DNA of 64,000 nucleotides from Hemicordylus capensis (lineage: Eukaryota > Chordata > Lepidosauria > Squamata > Cordylidae), in assembly GCF_027244095.1 (NCBI RefSeq), contig NC_069657.1:47924857-47988856 (forward strand), read 5' to 3'. Made by a program: the position numbers and the translations under genes. The notes below the pieces were generated by a model. The model did no database searches, had not been told where the DNA came from, and was given only the letters and a program-made list of their open reading frames with translations. Shown in pieces: positions 53,487 through 63,870 of the stretch; within the stretch, counting starts at the first letter, position 1, and the number at the start of each line of letters is the position of its first letter.

Positions 53487-53880
53487 AGGAGAGCTGGTCT
53501 TGTAGTAAAGTAAAAGTAAAGTGTGCTGTCGGGTTGGTGTTGATTTCTGGTGACCACAGAGTCCTGTGGTTATATTTGGTAGAATACAGGAGGGGTTTAC
53601 CATTGCCTCATCCCACGCAGTATGAGATGATGCCTTTCAGCATCTTCCTATATTGCTGCTGCCCAATATAGGTGTTTCTCATAGTCTGGGAAATATACTA
53701 GTGGGGATTTGAACCAGCAACCTCTTCCTCCCTAGGCAAGTTACTTCCCTGATGCACCATTAGGTGGCTTGTAGTAGCAAGCATGAAATGTCCCCTTTGC
53801 TAAGCAGGGTCTGCTCCAGTTTGCATTTGAATGGGAAACTGTAAAAGCACTGTAAGATAACCCCCCGAGGGAATATCTTA
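53487..53880 (+). mobile_element. 5S-headed SINE interrupted by a Sauria SINE
   Basis: Head 'gaggagagctggtcttgtag', then the Sauria SINE, then 'gtagcaagcatgaaatgtcc' and 'ttgctaagcagggtctgctc'; ends after the 5S part. Confidence 0.85.
53508..53767 (-). mobile_element. Sauria-type SINE with 9-bp target duplication
   Basis: CTTGTAGTA at 53499-53507 and 53768-53776. Typical body with box B region 'aatccccactagtatatttc' (minus strand). Confidence 0.92.
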
Positions 53881-53883
53881 GAG

Positions 53884-54173
53884 AAGAGAGCTGGTCTTGT
53901 GGTAGCAAGCATGACTTGTCCCCTTAGCTAACCCTGGTTGCATTTGAATGGGAGACTACATGTGAGCACTGTAAGATATTCCCCTCAGGGGATGCAGCCA
54001 CTCTGGGAAGAGCAGAAGGTTTCAAGTTCCCTCCCTGGCTTCTCCAAGATAGGGTTGAGAGAGATTCCTGCCTGCAACCTTGGAGAAACCACTGCCAGTC
54101 TGTGTAGACAATACTGAGCTAGATGGACCAATCAATGGTCTGACTTGGTATAAGGCAGCTTCCTATGTTCCTA
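53884..54173 (+). mobile_element. 5S-headed composite SINE
   Basis: 'agagagctggtcttgtggta' through 'tgggagactacatgtgagca', then a short tRNA-like remnant and the full tail ending 'ttcctatgttcctag'. Confidence 0.87.
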
Positions 54174-54307
54174 GTCAAAGAAGAGTCACTTCCATTTTTA
54201 AGCACAGCTCTTACGCATGTGATTAACAAAATGAGCTGTTTGACCCTAACTTGAAAGCACACTCTGCCCCTTTCAATCTTCACAACATGCATTCTCTTCC
54301 TCACATC

Positions 54308-54407
54308 AAGTCTGCAACCTTGGAGAAGCTGCTGCCAGTCTGTGAAGACAATACTGAGCTAGATGGACCATTGGTCTGACTCACCAAATGGCAGCTTCCT
54401 ATGTTCC
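54308..54407 (+). mobile_element. 5S/tRNA SINE tail fragment
   Basis: 'tctgcaaccttggagaagct' to 'ggcagcttcctatgttcc'. Confidence 0.8.
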
Positions 54408-54545
54408 ATGACACCTTTGGGCTGTTTTCTGTGTTGTGTTTAGAAGATATAAGAAGTGCACTTACACTTAAGGTGTGTGATAGAGCAACATACACTTCTG
54501 AAGATGACAAAAGTTGCAGGTCTCCGTGTCCTCTGATGCAGTGGC

Positions 54546-54745
54546 CTCTGTCAGTGGCAGCTCAAGGCTTCTGTGCACCTGAGACAGGGTGCCAAATGCC
54601 ACCACCTGCATGCACCTTCCTGCCCCTCTTCCCCTTTTTCTCAAAGCAGGGAGCAAGCAGGAAAGCATCTTGCTGTCTTGCTGGCTTCCCAGTAAACTGC
54701 TGCCCGAGGGGACTGCCTCACCTTGCCTCATGGAAGGGCTGCCCC
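54546..54745 (+). repeat. Unclassified repeat shared with 62590-62715
   Basis: 'cacctgagacagggtgccaa' and 'tgcctcatggaagggctgcc' recur at 62.6 kb and partly at 59.77 kb. Family unknown. Confidence 0.5.
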
Positions 54746-54884
54746 TGGCCACTGTCATTACATTGCCCACAACAATACTTAGAGAAAAAGTTACCACCTC
54801 TCCCTGCAGAAGAAAGCATCTTGTGTGAGTTGTCCCTTTCATGCCATGGAATCTGAAAGCAGTATCGTCTTCATGGTGAGCGAG

Positions 54885-54931
<47 letters not shown>

Positions 54932-54932
54932 T
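54885..54932. repeat. (ATA)n microsatellite
   Basis: About 16 ATA units, at the 3' end of the LINE fragment that follows on the minus strand. Confidence 0.97.
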
Positions 54933-54935
54933 AAT

Positions 54936-55155
54936 TATTCGATTTCTATACCACCCTTCCAAAAATGGCTCAGGGTGGTTTACAAAGAGAAATAACAAAT
55001 AAGGGCTCACATTCTAAAAAGAAACATAAGACACACACCAGCAACAGTCACTGGAAGTACTGTGCTGCGGGTGGATAGGGCCAGTTACTCTCCCCCTGCT
55101 AAATAAAGAGAATCACCACGGTAAAAGGTGCCTCTTTGCTCAGTTAGCGGGGGGG
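54936..55155 (-). mobile_element. LINE 3'-end fragment
   Basis: Same family as 22596: 'gtggatagggccagttactc' and 'aagggctcacattctaaaaa' as read on the plus strand. Ends in a G-rich run with G-quadruplex potential (55149-55174). Confidence 0.72.
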
Positions 55156-55174
55156 GGGAGGGGGCGGGGCGGGG

Positions 55175-55929
55175 TTGTTTCAGCATGCACCAGCATAGGT
55201 GGCGCTTACAGGTGTGCTCTTTGGAATGCTGTGCCAGGCGTACAGACTTCATAAACTGCTTGAACAGGGCGATTGCCCCGAAATTCCCCCCACCCGGCTT
55301 GTAGCCCGCATTTCCTCTGGAATGGAGGGGGTATGTTCACATTCTGGCCAGATTTATCCCAAAGTCCCTGCGAGATATCAGAGAGCACTTCACACATAAT
55401 TTGGCTTTTTCACTGCACGTTAGAATGTAGCCCAATTTATATCTCGCATAAAAGCCTTGCAGTAAACCTGCAGTGAAGCCTGCTGTCTGGGAAAGCTCCA
55501 GGTTCCAGGCTCTTCTCTTCAGGGTGGTGGTGGTGAAGAAGGAACTGCAGATGGACTGGGAGTGGGGCTGGCTGGCGGCAAAGATGTCAGCCTACAGAAG
55601 CAGCCCCTCCAATGGTTTGCTATCTGCCAATGACATCACCAGTGCCAAGATTTCCTCCCCATCATGCCAACACAATCTGTGGAATTTTTAAAAAGAGATT
55701 CCCCCATTTCACTGTTCTTTGATCCTTCCAGTGTTGAATGCTTGTTGGTTCTATTGCATAACAGTTAATATAGCACTTTAATTAGTTTTGGCTTGTGGCT
55801 GTAACATTAAAGAAGTATGAACTAGCACTTTAATAGAGCTGTCAGGCTACCCCTTTCTCACAGCAATCACTCCTCAGTTCCTTCTTTTGTGTAACTGGAA
55901 GGGCATGCTCATCTGCCATCTGGGGTGTG
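55175..55929. other. No recognised feature
   Basis: Possible MITE remnant around 55197-55500 (ends not matched). No gene. Confidence 0.4.
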
Positions 55930-56080
55930 TGCATGTTTATTGGTTTAGATTATTTAAACACCCTTCCATGTTTAAAACAAGCACAAAGTGGCTTAGAGTA
56001 AACAAGCATAATTCAAAAACAATTAAAAAAACATACTATCAAAAATACAATAAAACTAGTATAAAAGCAGCAGCAGAAAA
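55930..56080 (-). mobile_element. LINE 3'-end remnant
   Basis: AT-rich 'aagcataattcaaaaacaat' stretch after 'aaagtggcttagagtaaaca', the inverted 3' UTR style of squamate LINEs. Weak. Confidence 0.4.
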
Positions 56081-56127
56081 TGGGTCATAGTTTCCCTGAT
56101 TGGATTGGATAATACTCCAAAAGATCA

Positions 56128-56312
56128 GAACTGCCTTAGACCTGGTCAGACCATTGGTCCATCCAGCTGAGAACTGTCTGTACTGACTGGCAGCGGCTTC
56201 TCCAAAGTTTCAGGCAGGAGTCTCCGGCCCCACCTGGAGAAGCCAGGGATTGAACCTGGGAGGACCTTCTGCATGCAAAGCAGATCCACTGAGCTCTGGC
56301 CCAAATGAGATT
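56128..56312 (-). mobile_element. tRNA-headed SINE with CR1-like tail
   Basis: Minus strand: 'gccagagctcagtggatctg', box B 'ggttcaatccctggc', and the tail ending at 56128 ('tctgaccaggtctaaggcag'). Confidence 0.82.
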
Positions 56313-57605
56313 CCAAATGAATTCAAAGCTTTGTCATGACCCTGCCTCTGGAACTCCCCACCACTGGAGGACAAGACAGACAAGGGGTGAGAGAGTGGGA
56401 AGACTCCAGGGCCAGGTAGACCCTGTGTCAGCAGAACCCACTCATCCCCACCAGGAGAGCCTGGGGAACCCAAGCCATCACTCTTACCTCCTCAACCCAA
56501 GAACACAGCCCTGCTTTCATTCTCTGACTCAGAGGAGTCCCCTGAGGACCTGCCAGTCCTCCTAGTAGAGCCTGTGGTGCTGCCGGAGCTGGCACTTAAA
56601 AAGTCAGAAAATCAGACAAAGCCCCCTTAAGAAACTGAGCCTTCCCCAGGGAGATGGGTCAGGCCCAATTCACTCTGCCTGAGCAGCAGCCATAAAAGCC
56701 ACTAAGCTGTTGAAATAGCATGTTGTAGAACTGATTTTGGGTTCCTGTGGGGCTGGCTGAGAGCCCGCTCTGCTTCTCCTTGGAACTGTCTGTGTGAATC
56801 CCTGCTCTGGCTTGGCCTAGAACAGGATAGGCCTGGCCTGTGCATCCTCTTCTCAGTGATCACAACTCTTTCCACTCCAGATCTGGCTGAGGAAGATTCC
56901 GTCTTTTGCCAGATCAGCCATTATCCTCTGTTGCTCCGGGCTTTTCTTCCACTGCCCTCCACAGCTGTGGCAACACTATACTTTCCCAGCCTCCCTGCTC
57001 TCTTCAATTATGCTATTGTGCAGAGTAACTCTAACGTCTGGCCTATCTGATCTTGTTGTGTCTCTTGGAGTGGGTTAGTCCTCTGTAGCTGAACACTTGG
57101 GAATGATGCGTTTTAGAGGGGAAATGTGTGATCTTTTTTACTGCTTTGAAATTCGGTACAGAGAATGAAGGTGGTGTTTTTTGTAATCAGAGTTTCATGG
57201 AATAAAGGCACAACAGCATGTGTTGAGTTGTGTGCTCAGTTTCTGTTTTCTTATCTTCCCCCGTGTTGTGTAGCCTGTTAAAACAGTGGCCAACATCCCG
57301 ACTCACTTAGTGATGTGCCAGGTGTATCTGTTGTGTAAGGGGCAATTTACAACCTGGCTTGCCCAACTCTCAGGGACATAGTTCTGGGAGGTACAAGCAG
57401 CTGGAGAGGGACACCCCCTTCTTATGCAATGGAAAAATCTGGCATTAGGGCCTTTCCGGGGGGAGGGCAAGTGGGGCAATTGCCCTGTAGGGGGGGCCAG
57501 GGTGTGCAACCCAAGTATGGTTCAGTATTGGAAATGTTCAGAGGCAGTAAAACTAATGAGTGAAAGTATAACCCCAGTATCAAGAGTTTTTTTCAATATG
57601 TGGGG
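56313..57605. other. No recognised gene or repeat family
   Basis: Intergenic sequence. An AATAAA lies at about 57200. Short acidic open segment near 56505-56620 without known homology. Confidence 0.4.
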
Positions 57606-57857
57606 ATACTAGCAGGGAAATGACTTGACTAGCAAGCCAGGGGTTGCCCGTTCAAATCCCCGCTGGTATGTTTCCCTGACTATGGGAAACACCTACATCG
57701 GGCAGCAGCAATATAGGAAGATGCTTAAAGTCATCATCTCACACTGCGTGGGAGATGGCAATGGTAAACCTCTCCTGTATTCTACCAAAGACAACCACAG
57801 GGCTCTGTGGTCACCAGAAGTCAACACCTCCTCGATGGCACACTTTACATTGACATA
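57606..57857 (+). mobile_element. Sauria-type SINE
   Basis: 'aaatgacttgactagcaagc', box B 'gttcaaatccccgctgg', 'catcgggcagcagcaatata' and the BovB-like end 'gtcaacacctcctcgatggc' then 'acactttac'. The first bases of the head are missing. Confidence 0.9.
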
Positions 57858-57867
57858 GGACGCAGTG

Positions 57868-58511
57868 GCTAACATACTGCATAACGCTAGATACGTGATG
57901 GGATGTAACGGGTGCACAATTGTGCAAGAGCACTATTACACGACAAGGTCTTTCTCATGACCAGCCCAATTCAGGTACGACAGGGCTAGGGTGGGCCAGG
58001 CTGGTCACGAGAACTGCTGGGATTGCTCCTGATCCCACGGCTCCTTCTTCAGATACCTCTGCTTTTCTACCCAGGCTAATAGTGAGGCACCTCCTACCTT
58101 ACTCCCAAGTTGTGTGGGTGATTGGGCTGCTGCCAGCCATCTTTGCCATAGAGCCAGGGGAAAGGAGCAGCCCGGCAGCAGAAACATTCCCAATGCACCG
58201 CACTGCTCACGTGGGTATTGTGGGATTCCTAGTGGTCTGGCTTCCTTCCTCCTGCCCCAACTCCCGCTGTGCCATTCGCCTGGGCATGTGGGCCACGGAG
58301 CCCTGATCAGGCTCAGATTGTGTGAGGGAAGACAGGTAGGCTCCTGCCTCCCCCACCAGCCCTCCACACTTTGGTCATGAGAATGACCTCTGTATGTGAT
58401 GGACACACTGTCGTGCAACTCTGCACAATTCTTGCATTTGTGCAACAGCACTTGCACAGCTGCACAGTTGTTATGTTCCACTGTGTGCTTGATGCTGTGC
58501 AGTATGTCAGC
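57868..58511. mobile_element. Long-TIR element carrying a nested TIR element
   Basis: Outer ends GCTAACATACTGCATAAC and (reverse complement of the right end) GCTGACATACTGCACAGC, with similarity continuing about 60 bp inward (TGCACAATTGTGCAAG / TGCAGCTGTGCAAG). No protein recognised. Confidence 0.6.
57946..58389. mobile_element. Inner TIR element
   Basis: Ends AGGTCTTTCTCATGACCA / TGGTCATGAGAATGACCT, 444 bp, between the arms of the 57868-58511 element. Related ends occur near 23786. No target duplication identified. Confidence 0.6.
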
Positions 58512-58649
58512 TAGGGAGAAGAAAGAGGAGGGTTCGAATGAGCATTCTGACCTTGGGGCTCCTGAGAGTCTTTAAAAGGCCCTGCCTGGCATGTCGGTAG
58601 AAGGTCAATCCGGATATTGGCCAGTCACATTTTTGTTTAGGATTTTAAG

Positions 58650-59240
58650 GGGAGGGGGAGTCAGTCTTTGGGGGCAGTCATCTAGAACTTCATTTACTAT
58701 CGAAAGGTAAGCAGGAGACTTGATCGTTTCCCCCCTCCCTTTCAAGTGGATTTATAAATAATGTGCTTGTCTAGATTGCAGCAAAGTGCTTCAATTTAAT
58801 TAGATAGAGTTTCAATTTACAAAGTTCTGGCTTTGTTGGTCCGTGTAGCTGGTGGCGGCAGCAAAGCGCCTCCCTTCTGCAGAGAGTATGTTGTCATTGA
58901 TTAGAACAGATTGAATAATATTCATCAAAGCGTCGTTTTAATGAATGTGAGTGGATTTTATTCTCATAAATTATTTAATAAATCTTATTTTGCAGTGTTT
59001 GGGCAGCTCTCGGAGCTGTTTGGAACAATATTAATCAACTTTTTCTTTGCCTCCAGTTTATGATTATGTTCACAGCAGCCAACATCAGCTGCTGTGATAC
59101 TAACTGTATCTTGCTGCAGTCGGAACATTTTTAAATACTGCTTCCTCTTAGCTCTTATGTGTCCAAGTTGCTAAACAAGTGAGGTGGTGGAGCACTTCTG
59201 AAAATGCCGGGTCTTTACAGAGTTACTCCTTTAAAAACAT
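58650..59240. promoter_or_regulatory. Candidate conserved non-coding element
   Basis: AT-rich, repeat-free sequence dense in homeodomain-like TAAT/ATTA cores (TTTAATTAGA, TTGATTAGA, TTTTAATGAA, AATTATTTAATAAA). Intact-looking unique DNA of this kind amid decayed repeats is typical of developmental enhancers. No conservation data available, so inferred. Confidence 0.35.
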
Positions 59241-59607
59241 ATGTGCATTTTACTAAGGCTGGAGACAGACTCTGTGCCTTTTCTCAAGATCCGTGAGGAA
59301 GGGCTTGGGGCACACGGGGAGGAAGGCTGTAAAACCTTATGTCCCCCACAGATGATTGCCCCGTCTGTGCTGTGCATACAGATCGTGTGCCCACACCGAC
59401 TCCATCCCTCCCTGGCAGCACCAGAGGGTTGGGACTGGGACGCGCACAGTCTGTTATGGGGATCCCTGCAGCCTCCCAGCCCCGGCTGCAAGCCATCAGG
59501 GCTGGCAGACAATCAGCAAAATGGGGCTAAGAGAGCATTTGCTCCCTTAACCTCATTTTAAAGGTGGGCTCCGGAGGCAGGTTTGCCACTGTGCTGCTGT
59601 CGGGACC

Positions 59608-59671
59608 GTTCACACACAGAGCAAAGATCGGGCAAAGGCAGCATCGCCCGGTCTTTGCTGTGGATGTGAAC
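59608..59671. repeat. Inverted repeat, 26-bp arms
   Basis: Arms at 59608-59633 and 59646-59671 (GTTCACAC..AGCAAAGA..GGGC against the complement) match at 21 of 26 with a 12-nt loop. Probably a small MITE. Confidence 0.7.
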
Positions 59672-59755
59672 AGCATCAATAGTTTCTAAGGGAGTGGAAG
59701 TCGGTTGTTTCATGTTGTGTGTGTATACTCATGATTACCTCCAGGTTTTACAGCA

Positions 59756-60240
59756 TAATGATGCATCAGCGTTGGCTCAAGGGCTTTGTGTACCTGAGGG
59801 AGGGTCCCAAATGTAACCTTCCTTGGAGGGGTTCTCTTCAGGCGCGTAACAATGATAGGGCAAGGGGAGACAGTTGTCTGGGGGCCCCACTGCCTGGAGG
59901 GGCACCCCAGGGGCACCTCATGCGACTCCCCATTGCCCCCTGCCCAGCCCCATAGCCTCTCAGCCACTTGCCCTCTTCGCCGTCTCTCCTGCTTGTTCTG
60001 CTGGCCGCAATCGAAGCAGCAGGCAAGCTGCAAAGAGCTCCTTTTCTCCCGCCTCTCAGCTGATCGGCGGGTGGGCGGGGCTTCCACGGAGGCCTCCGTG
60101 TAGGCCGCAGTGAAGCCTGAACTCGAGTAGGGCCCAAGCAAGCCAGGAAGGAGGAGGCAGCCAGAGTGTTCTCTGCAGCAGAAGACCCCTTGCTGCCCTG
60201 CCTAACCCAGACCAGCATTTGCCAGGTAGAGTGTGAACTC
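59756..60240. repeat. Unclassified repeat, 'gcgtaacaatgatagggcaa' type
   Basis: The first part (59768-59830) resembles 54546 and 62590. The second starts CAGGCGCGTAACAATGAT, a MITE-like end, then GC-rich sequence. Boundaries uncertain. Confidence 0.4.
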
Positions 60241-60478
60241 CTTTTTGTGGTTACCTTTCCCGCCCCCCCCCCATATATAGGGATCCGCTTGCCATAGGGC
60301 TTGGATATGGGGGTGGGGGAGGGACTGAGAAGTCTCTGAATATTTATTTTGAAACAGCTTGGAAAATTTGCTGACTTAAAAAAAACTATCTAAAAAGTCC
60401 TATAAGTGGCTTGTTTCATGGCAGAAAATTGCAAAAACTTCTGGAACAGTATTTTATTAATTTTATTTATTCATTCAT

Positions 60479-61994
60479 CCTATACCATAAAACCCTTCAG
60501 CATGCGGCCGTGCTGCCCGTGTCTTTTTGGGCCGTTCTGGGCATGCGCGGGAAAAGAGTGCTGGCGAGGCCCGGCGGGGCAACTGGCCCCGATGGTGGCG
60601 GCAGCCGCCACGGCGAGAGGGCCACAAGGATAGCAGAGGCAGCGGCATAGGGTCCGGACCGGCCTCAAGGAAGGGAGAGTCGGAGGGGGCGGGCGGCACT
60701 ATGGGCGGCGGGGGCGGCACTCAGTCCGGACGTGGGGAGAGAAGAAACAGCGGCGGCGGCCCCGGAACGGCAGAACAAGGAGAACAGCAACAAGAACTAC
60801 AATGGGCAGCAATTTCTGGGAACCAGCCGCACGATGCCCAACACAAAAAGTGACATGAAGCATGACACACAGAGCCAGATCCAACGCCCCCCGCCCGCCC
60901 GGCCACCCAGGAGCCAACACTATAAATATAAAAAATATATTGTTGCCCGCCCCCCCTTCCGTTCTAAACCGGAGCAGGAAGAACTCCCCGCCCACAGCCA
61001 AGGGCGGGGGGGGGGAGGGGGCAAGAGAGACCATACGTGGGGGGGGCACCAGGAGTTTGCTCTGCTGCCTGGTAAGCCAGTCCGAGCCTGCTACTGGGGT
61101 AAAACCTGCAAGAGGAGAAAACAGCACCTGGCGTGGTCTCTCCAAGCAGGCACAGCAGCCACAGGCAGCGACAGCCAAAGCTGGGAGCGCATGGTTGTTC
61201 CGTGCAGGAAAGGGGGCGGGGCTGTCCCTTGGCTTCCGCTCAACTCATCCTTGGGTTTGAGGGAAGTGAGAGGCTCCCAGCCCCACTTCCATCCTCTTCT
61301 CAGCAGAGCGATAGCCCCGCACGGAGGAGGAGAATCTGGTGATCACCTCCTTCCCTCCCTGTTGAGTGCTGCGCACACGTCTGCTTCAAATGCTGGCTCT
61401 CTCTCCGAACTGCTAGAAAATCGCTTTGTGTGAGTGTTAAGGGAAGCCTTTTCTCTACCCCTCCCCACCCTCCTTTGAGTTTTGTCCTCAGTGCATTAGG
61501 GGTTGCCACCAGAAATCACCTCAGATCGCGAGTACAGGAGAAATTACAAAGCACCCACTCTTTACCCCTCCACGACTGCTGGCCAGAAAAACAGACAAAA
61601 AGACGTTGAGGGGAGATGCACTGCTTAGAGCACTGCTTGCTCATCAATAAGATAAAGTTATTTTTAAAATAAGCCTTGAAAAAGGTCGAAAAAACAAAAG
61701 GGACAAAAAAACATCACCATGTAAATTGTAGTTGAACCATGACGTAACTAATTCCAAGGCCCAACACAAATTTATGAAACTTGAAGGGGAAAAAAAACTT
61801 CTCATAATAGAGAGACCATGTGGCACCAATAAAGAATATTATTTACTCAAAAAATAGCCTCATAAGTATGTAAAAACTAAATAAGGGAGAAAGAAGAGCA
61901 AAACAAGAAAAAAAGGGGGCAAGAGAGACGGAGAAGTAAGAAAGGGGGGGGGGAAGCTAGCGCCCGTTATTATAACGGGCTTAAAAATACTAGT
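60479..61994 (-). mobile_element. Unclassified GC-rich element, copy B
   Basis: On the minus strand it starts ACTAGTATTTTTAAGCCCG and ends CCGCATGCTGAAGGG followed by 'ttttatggtatagg', paralleling copy A. Near its start is a perfect 8-bp stem, GCCCGTTA / TAACGGGC at 61962-61980, with a 3-nt loop. The interior is GC- and CpG-rich with many GGC runs. A 233-residue plus-strand open frame (60732-61433) has no known domain and Pro/Gly/Arg-rich composition. Could alternatively include a real CpG-island promoter. Confidence 0.45.
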
Positions 61995-62480
61995 TCATTT
62001 ATAAATGCACTTATGTTCAAGTTGTTTTGCAACCCAGAAGGTCTGAGTGAGAACTGTGAAGCATGTGTGGTGCTTTTATTTTATTTTTCTTGTGTGTGAA
62101 CTGCTCCCCAATAACTTGCAGGGACTTCAGGGTAAATCTGGCCAACATGTGAATGCAGCACCTCCATTCCAGAGGAGATGTGTCTTAAAGGGCTTTAAAA
62201 GCCTCCTGTGAAAAACCTCCTGCAATCAAACTTGACTGAATTTGTTCAGAATTCTGGGAAAACAAACATAGGCTCACCCTGCATGGTTGAAAGTCTCCTT
62301 TGCTAATCTGCAGCGAGGGGACCATTTTAATAATTCATCTTTCTAGTGTGTTCTAGGCATTAAAAGTAATACAAATGTATAGTACTCAATGTATATCACT
62401 ATATATTGTGATGTGTTTGTGTGTGTATTCAGTGAAATGTATTTGCAGGCAGCATACTTATTTTGGAATATCAGACTTAA
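61995..62480. other. No recognised feature
   Basis: Intergenic. Confidence 0.4.
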
Positions 62481-62715
62481 ATCCTTGGGGGCCTGGGGTG
62501 TGCGGAGGCCCCGGACTTTGAGTGGGGGGGCCCCATTTTAAAATCTTGTCTCTGGGCCCACTCCAACCTTGCTACGCCCCTGGTTCTCTTCCTTCCTTTT
62601 TTTTTTTTTTAAAGCAGGGGCAGAAGGGAATCTTGCCACCTCTGTGGTGCTCTGATAATCTGTTACCTGAGGCAATTGTGTTACCTCGCCTCATGGAAGG
62701 GCTGCCCTTGTGCTG
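62481..62715. repeat. Unclassified repeat fragments
   Basis: 62481-62586 ends 'accttgctacgcccctgg', the right end of the 38726/4522 MITE type. 62590-62715 matches 54546-54745 ('cctcatggaagggctgccct'). Confidence 0.5.
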
Positions 62716-62817
62716 CACGCAGGGCGAGAGGAATGAAAAACCCAAGCTTGCACTTCTGAGAGAAGCAAGTATGTGTGTAAAAGGATTCTTATTACAAACT
62801 ATTATTATTCCTAATAC

Positions 62818-62953
62818 CAGGCTTGCTGAACTTCGGCCCCCCAGCTGTTCTTGGACTACAACTCCCATAATCCCCAGCCACAGTGGCCAACAGTCAGGGA
62901 TTATGGGAATTGTAGGCCAACATCTGCAGGAGGGCCGAAGTTGGGCAACCCTA
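62818..62953. mobile_element. hAT-type MITE with perfect target duplication
   Basis: 136 bp, ends CAGGCTTGCTGAACTTCGGC / GCCGAAGTTGGGCAACCCTA. CCTAATAC occurs on both sides (62810-62817 and 62954-62961). It sits at the tail of the LINE fragment that follows. Confidence 0.9.
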
Positions 62954-62961
62954 CCTAATAC

Positions 62962-63185
62962 AAATATGTATATCCCATTTTTAACAACAAAAGTTCTCAA
63001 GCGATTTACTTGGTGTGGGGAGATGGTTCCCTGTCCCCAAAGGGCTCACAATCTAACAAGAAACACCCCAGAAACAACCACTGAAAGGAAGCTGTGTTGG
63101 GGCTGGATAGGGACAGCTGCTCTCCCCTTGATAAATAGAAGAGAGCTACCACTTTAAAAGGTGCCTCCTTGCTCAGTTAACAGGG
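62962..63185 (-). mobile_element. LINE 3'-end fragment
   Basis: Same family as 22596 ('ccctgtccccaaagggctca' and 'ctttaaaaggtgcctccttg' on the plus strand). Its tail continues across the MITE as 'attattattcctaatac'. Confidence 0.72.
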
Positions 63186-63217
63186 ATAAAAGGTAAAATG
63201 TGAGTCTGTGTAGACTC

Positions 63218-63532
63218 CTGGGTGCTTTCCAGTCAGACTAGCTGGTCAGCAGCAGAAAAATGCCTCTGTTCAGGCAAGTTGCATTTGAAATGTAAACAGC
63301 AGGGGGAGCAGTCTCATGGAAACTAACAACCCAAAAAACCAGCAACCTTTTCACACCAGATTTACATCCTAGCTCTATATCGCAGCGATTAAATTTGAAA
63401 CAAGGCATTGGAAATGTGAACGGCACCCTGCTGTCTGGGTAGGGACTGTGGTGTCACGACACAGGAAGTGCAGAAGCACACTTCCAAGATATTATGTGAC
63501 CCCATTCCAGAGTCTAATCTGGAAAGCACCCG
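63218..63532. mobile_element. TIR element, 315 bp, unclassified
   Basis: Ends GGGTGCTTTCCAGTCAGACT and the complement of GAGTCTAATCTGGAAAGCAC then CC; about 19 of 22 bases pair. The interior is non-coding. No clear target duplication. Confidence 0.65.
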
Positions 63533-63723
63533 GGCAACCACAGAGCATGTGGTTGTATTTGGTAGAACTAGCACTGAATGAGTGAGGGACAGACTTGAAA
63601 TGATATGATCATTGTTTAGTTTACATGTTATAGTATATACTCAAATGCTGCACAAAATTTAAAACAAGAACAATGCTTTGTCCAAACATGTATTCTAAAA
63701 TCTAAATAAGCATTTGGTCATTT

Positions 63724-63870
63724 GCTCTTCCCAGAGCGGCTTCATCCCCTGAGGGGAATATCTTGCAGTGCTCACACATCAAGTCTCCCATTCAGATGCA
63801 ACCAGGGCAGACCCTGCTTAGCTATGGGGACAAGTCATGCTTGCTACCACAGGACCAGCTCTCCTCTCCA
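63724..63870 (-). mobile_element. 5S-headed SINE, 5' part
   Basis: Minus strand: head 'gaggagagctggtcctgtgg', 5S block 'agctaagcagggtctgccct', GGGAGACTTG, then cut after 'gctctgggaagagc'. Confidence 0.83.

Noticed and set aside
56313-57260. Possible processed gene with AATAAA near 57200
   Set aside because: No recognisable protein, no poly-A tract at the end and no flanking duplication.
60732-61433. 233-residue open frame in a GC-rich block
   Set aside because: Composition is Pro/Gly/Arg/Ser-rich with no recognisable domain. It lies within a GC-rich repeat-like element, so it is probably a base-composition effect.
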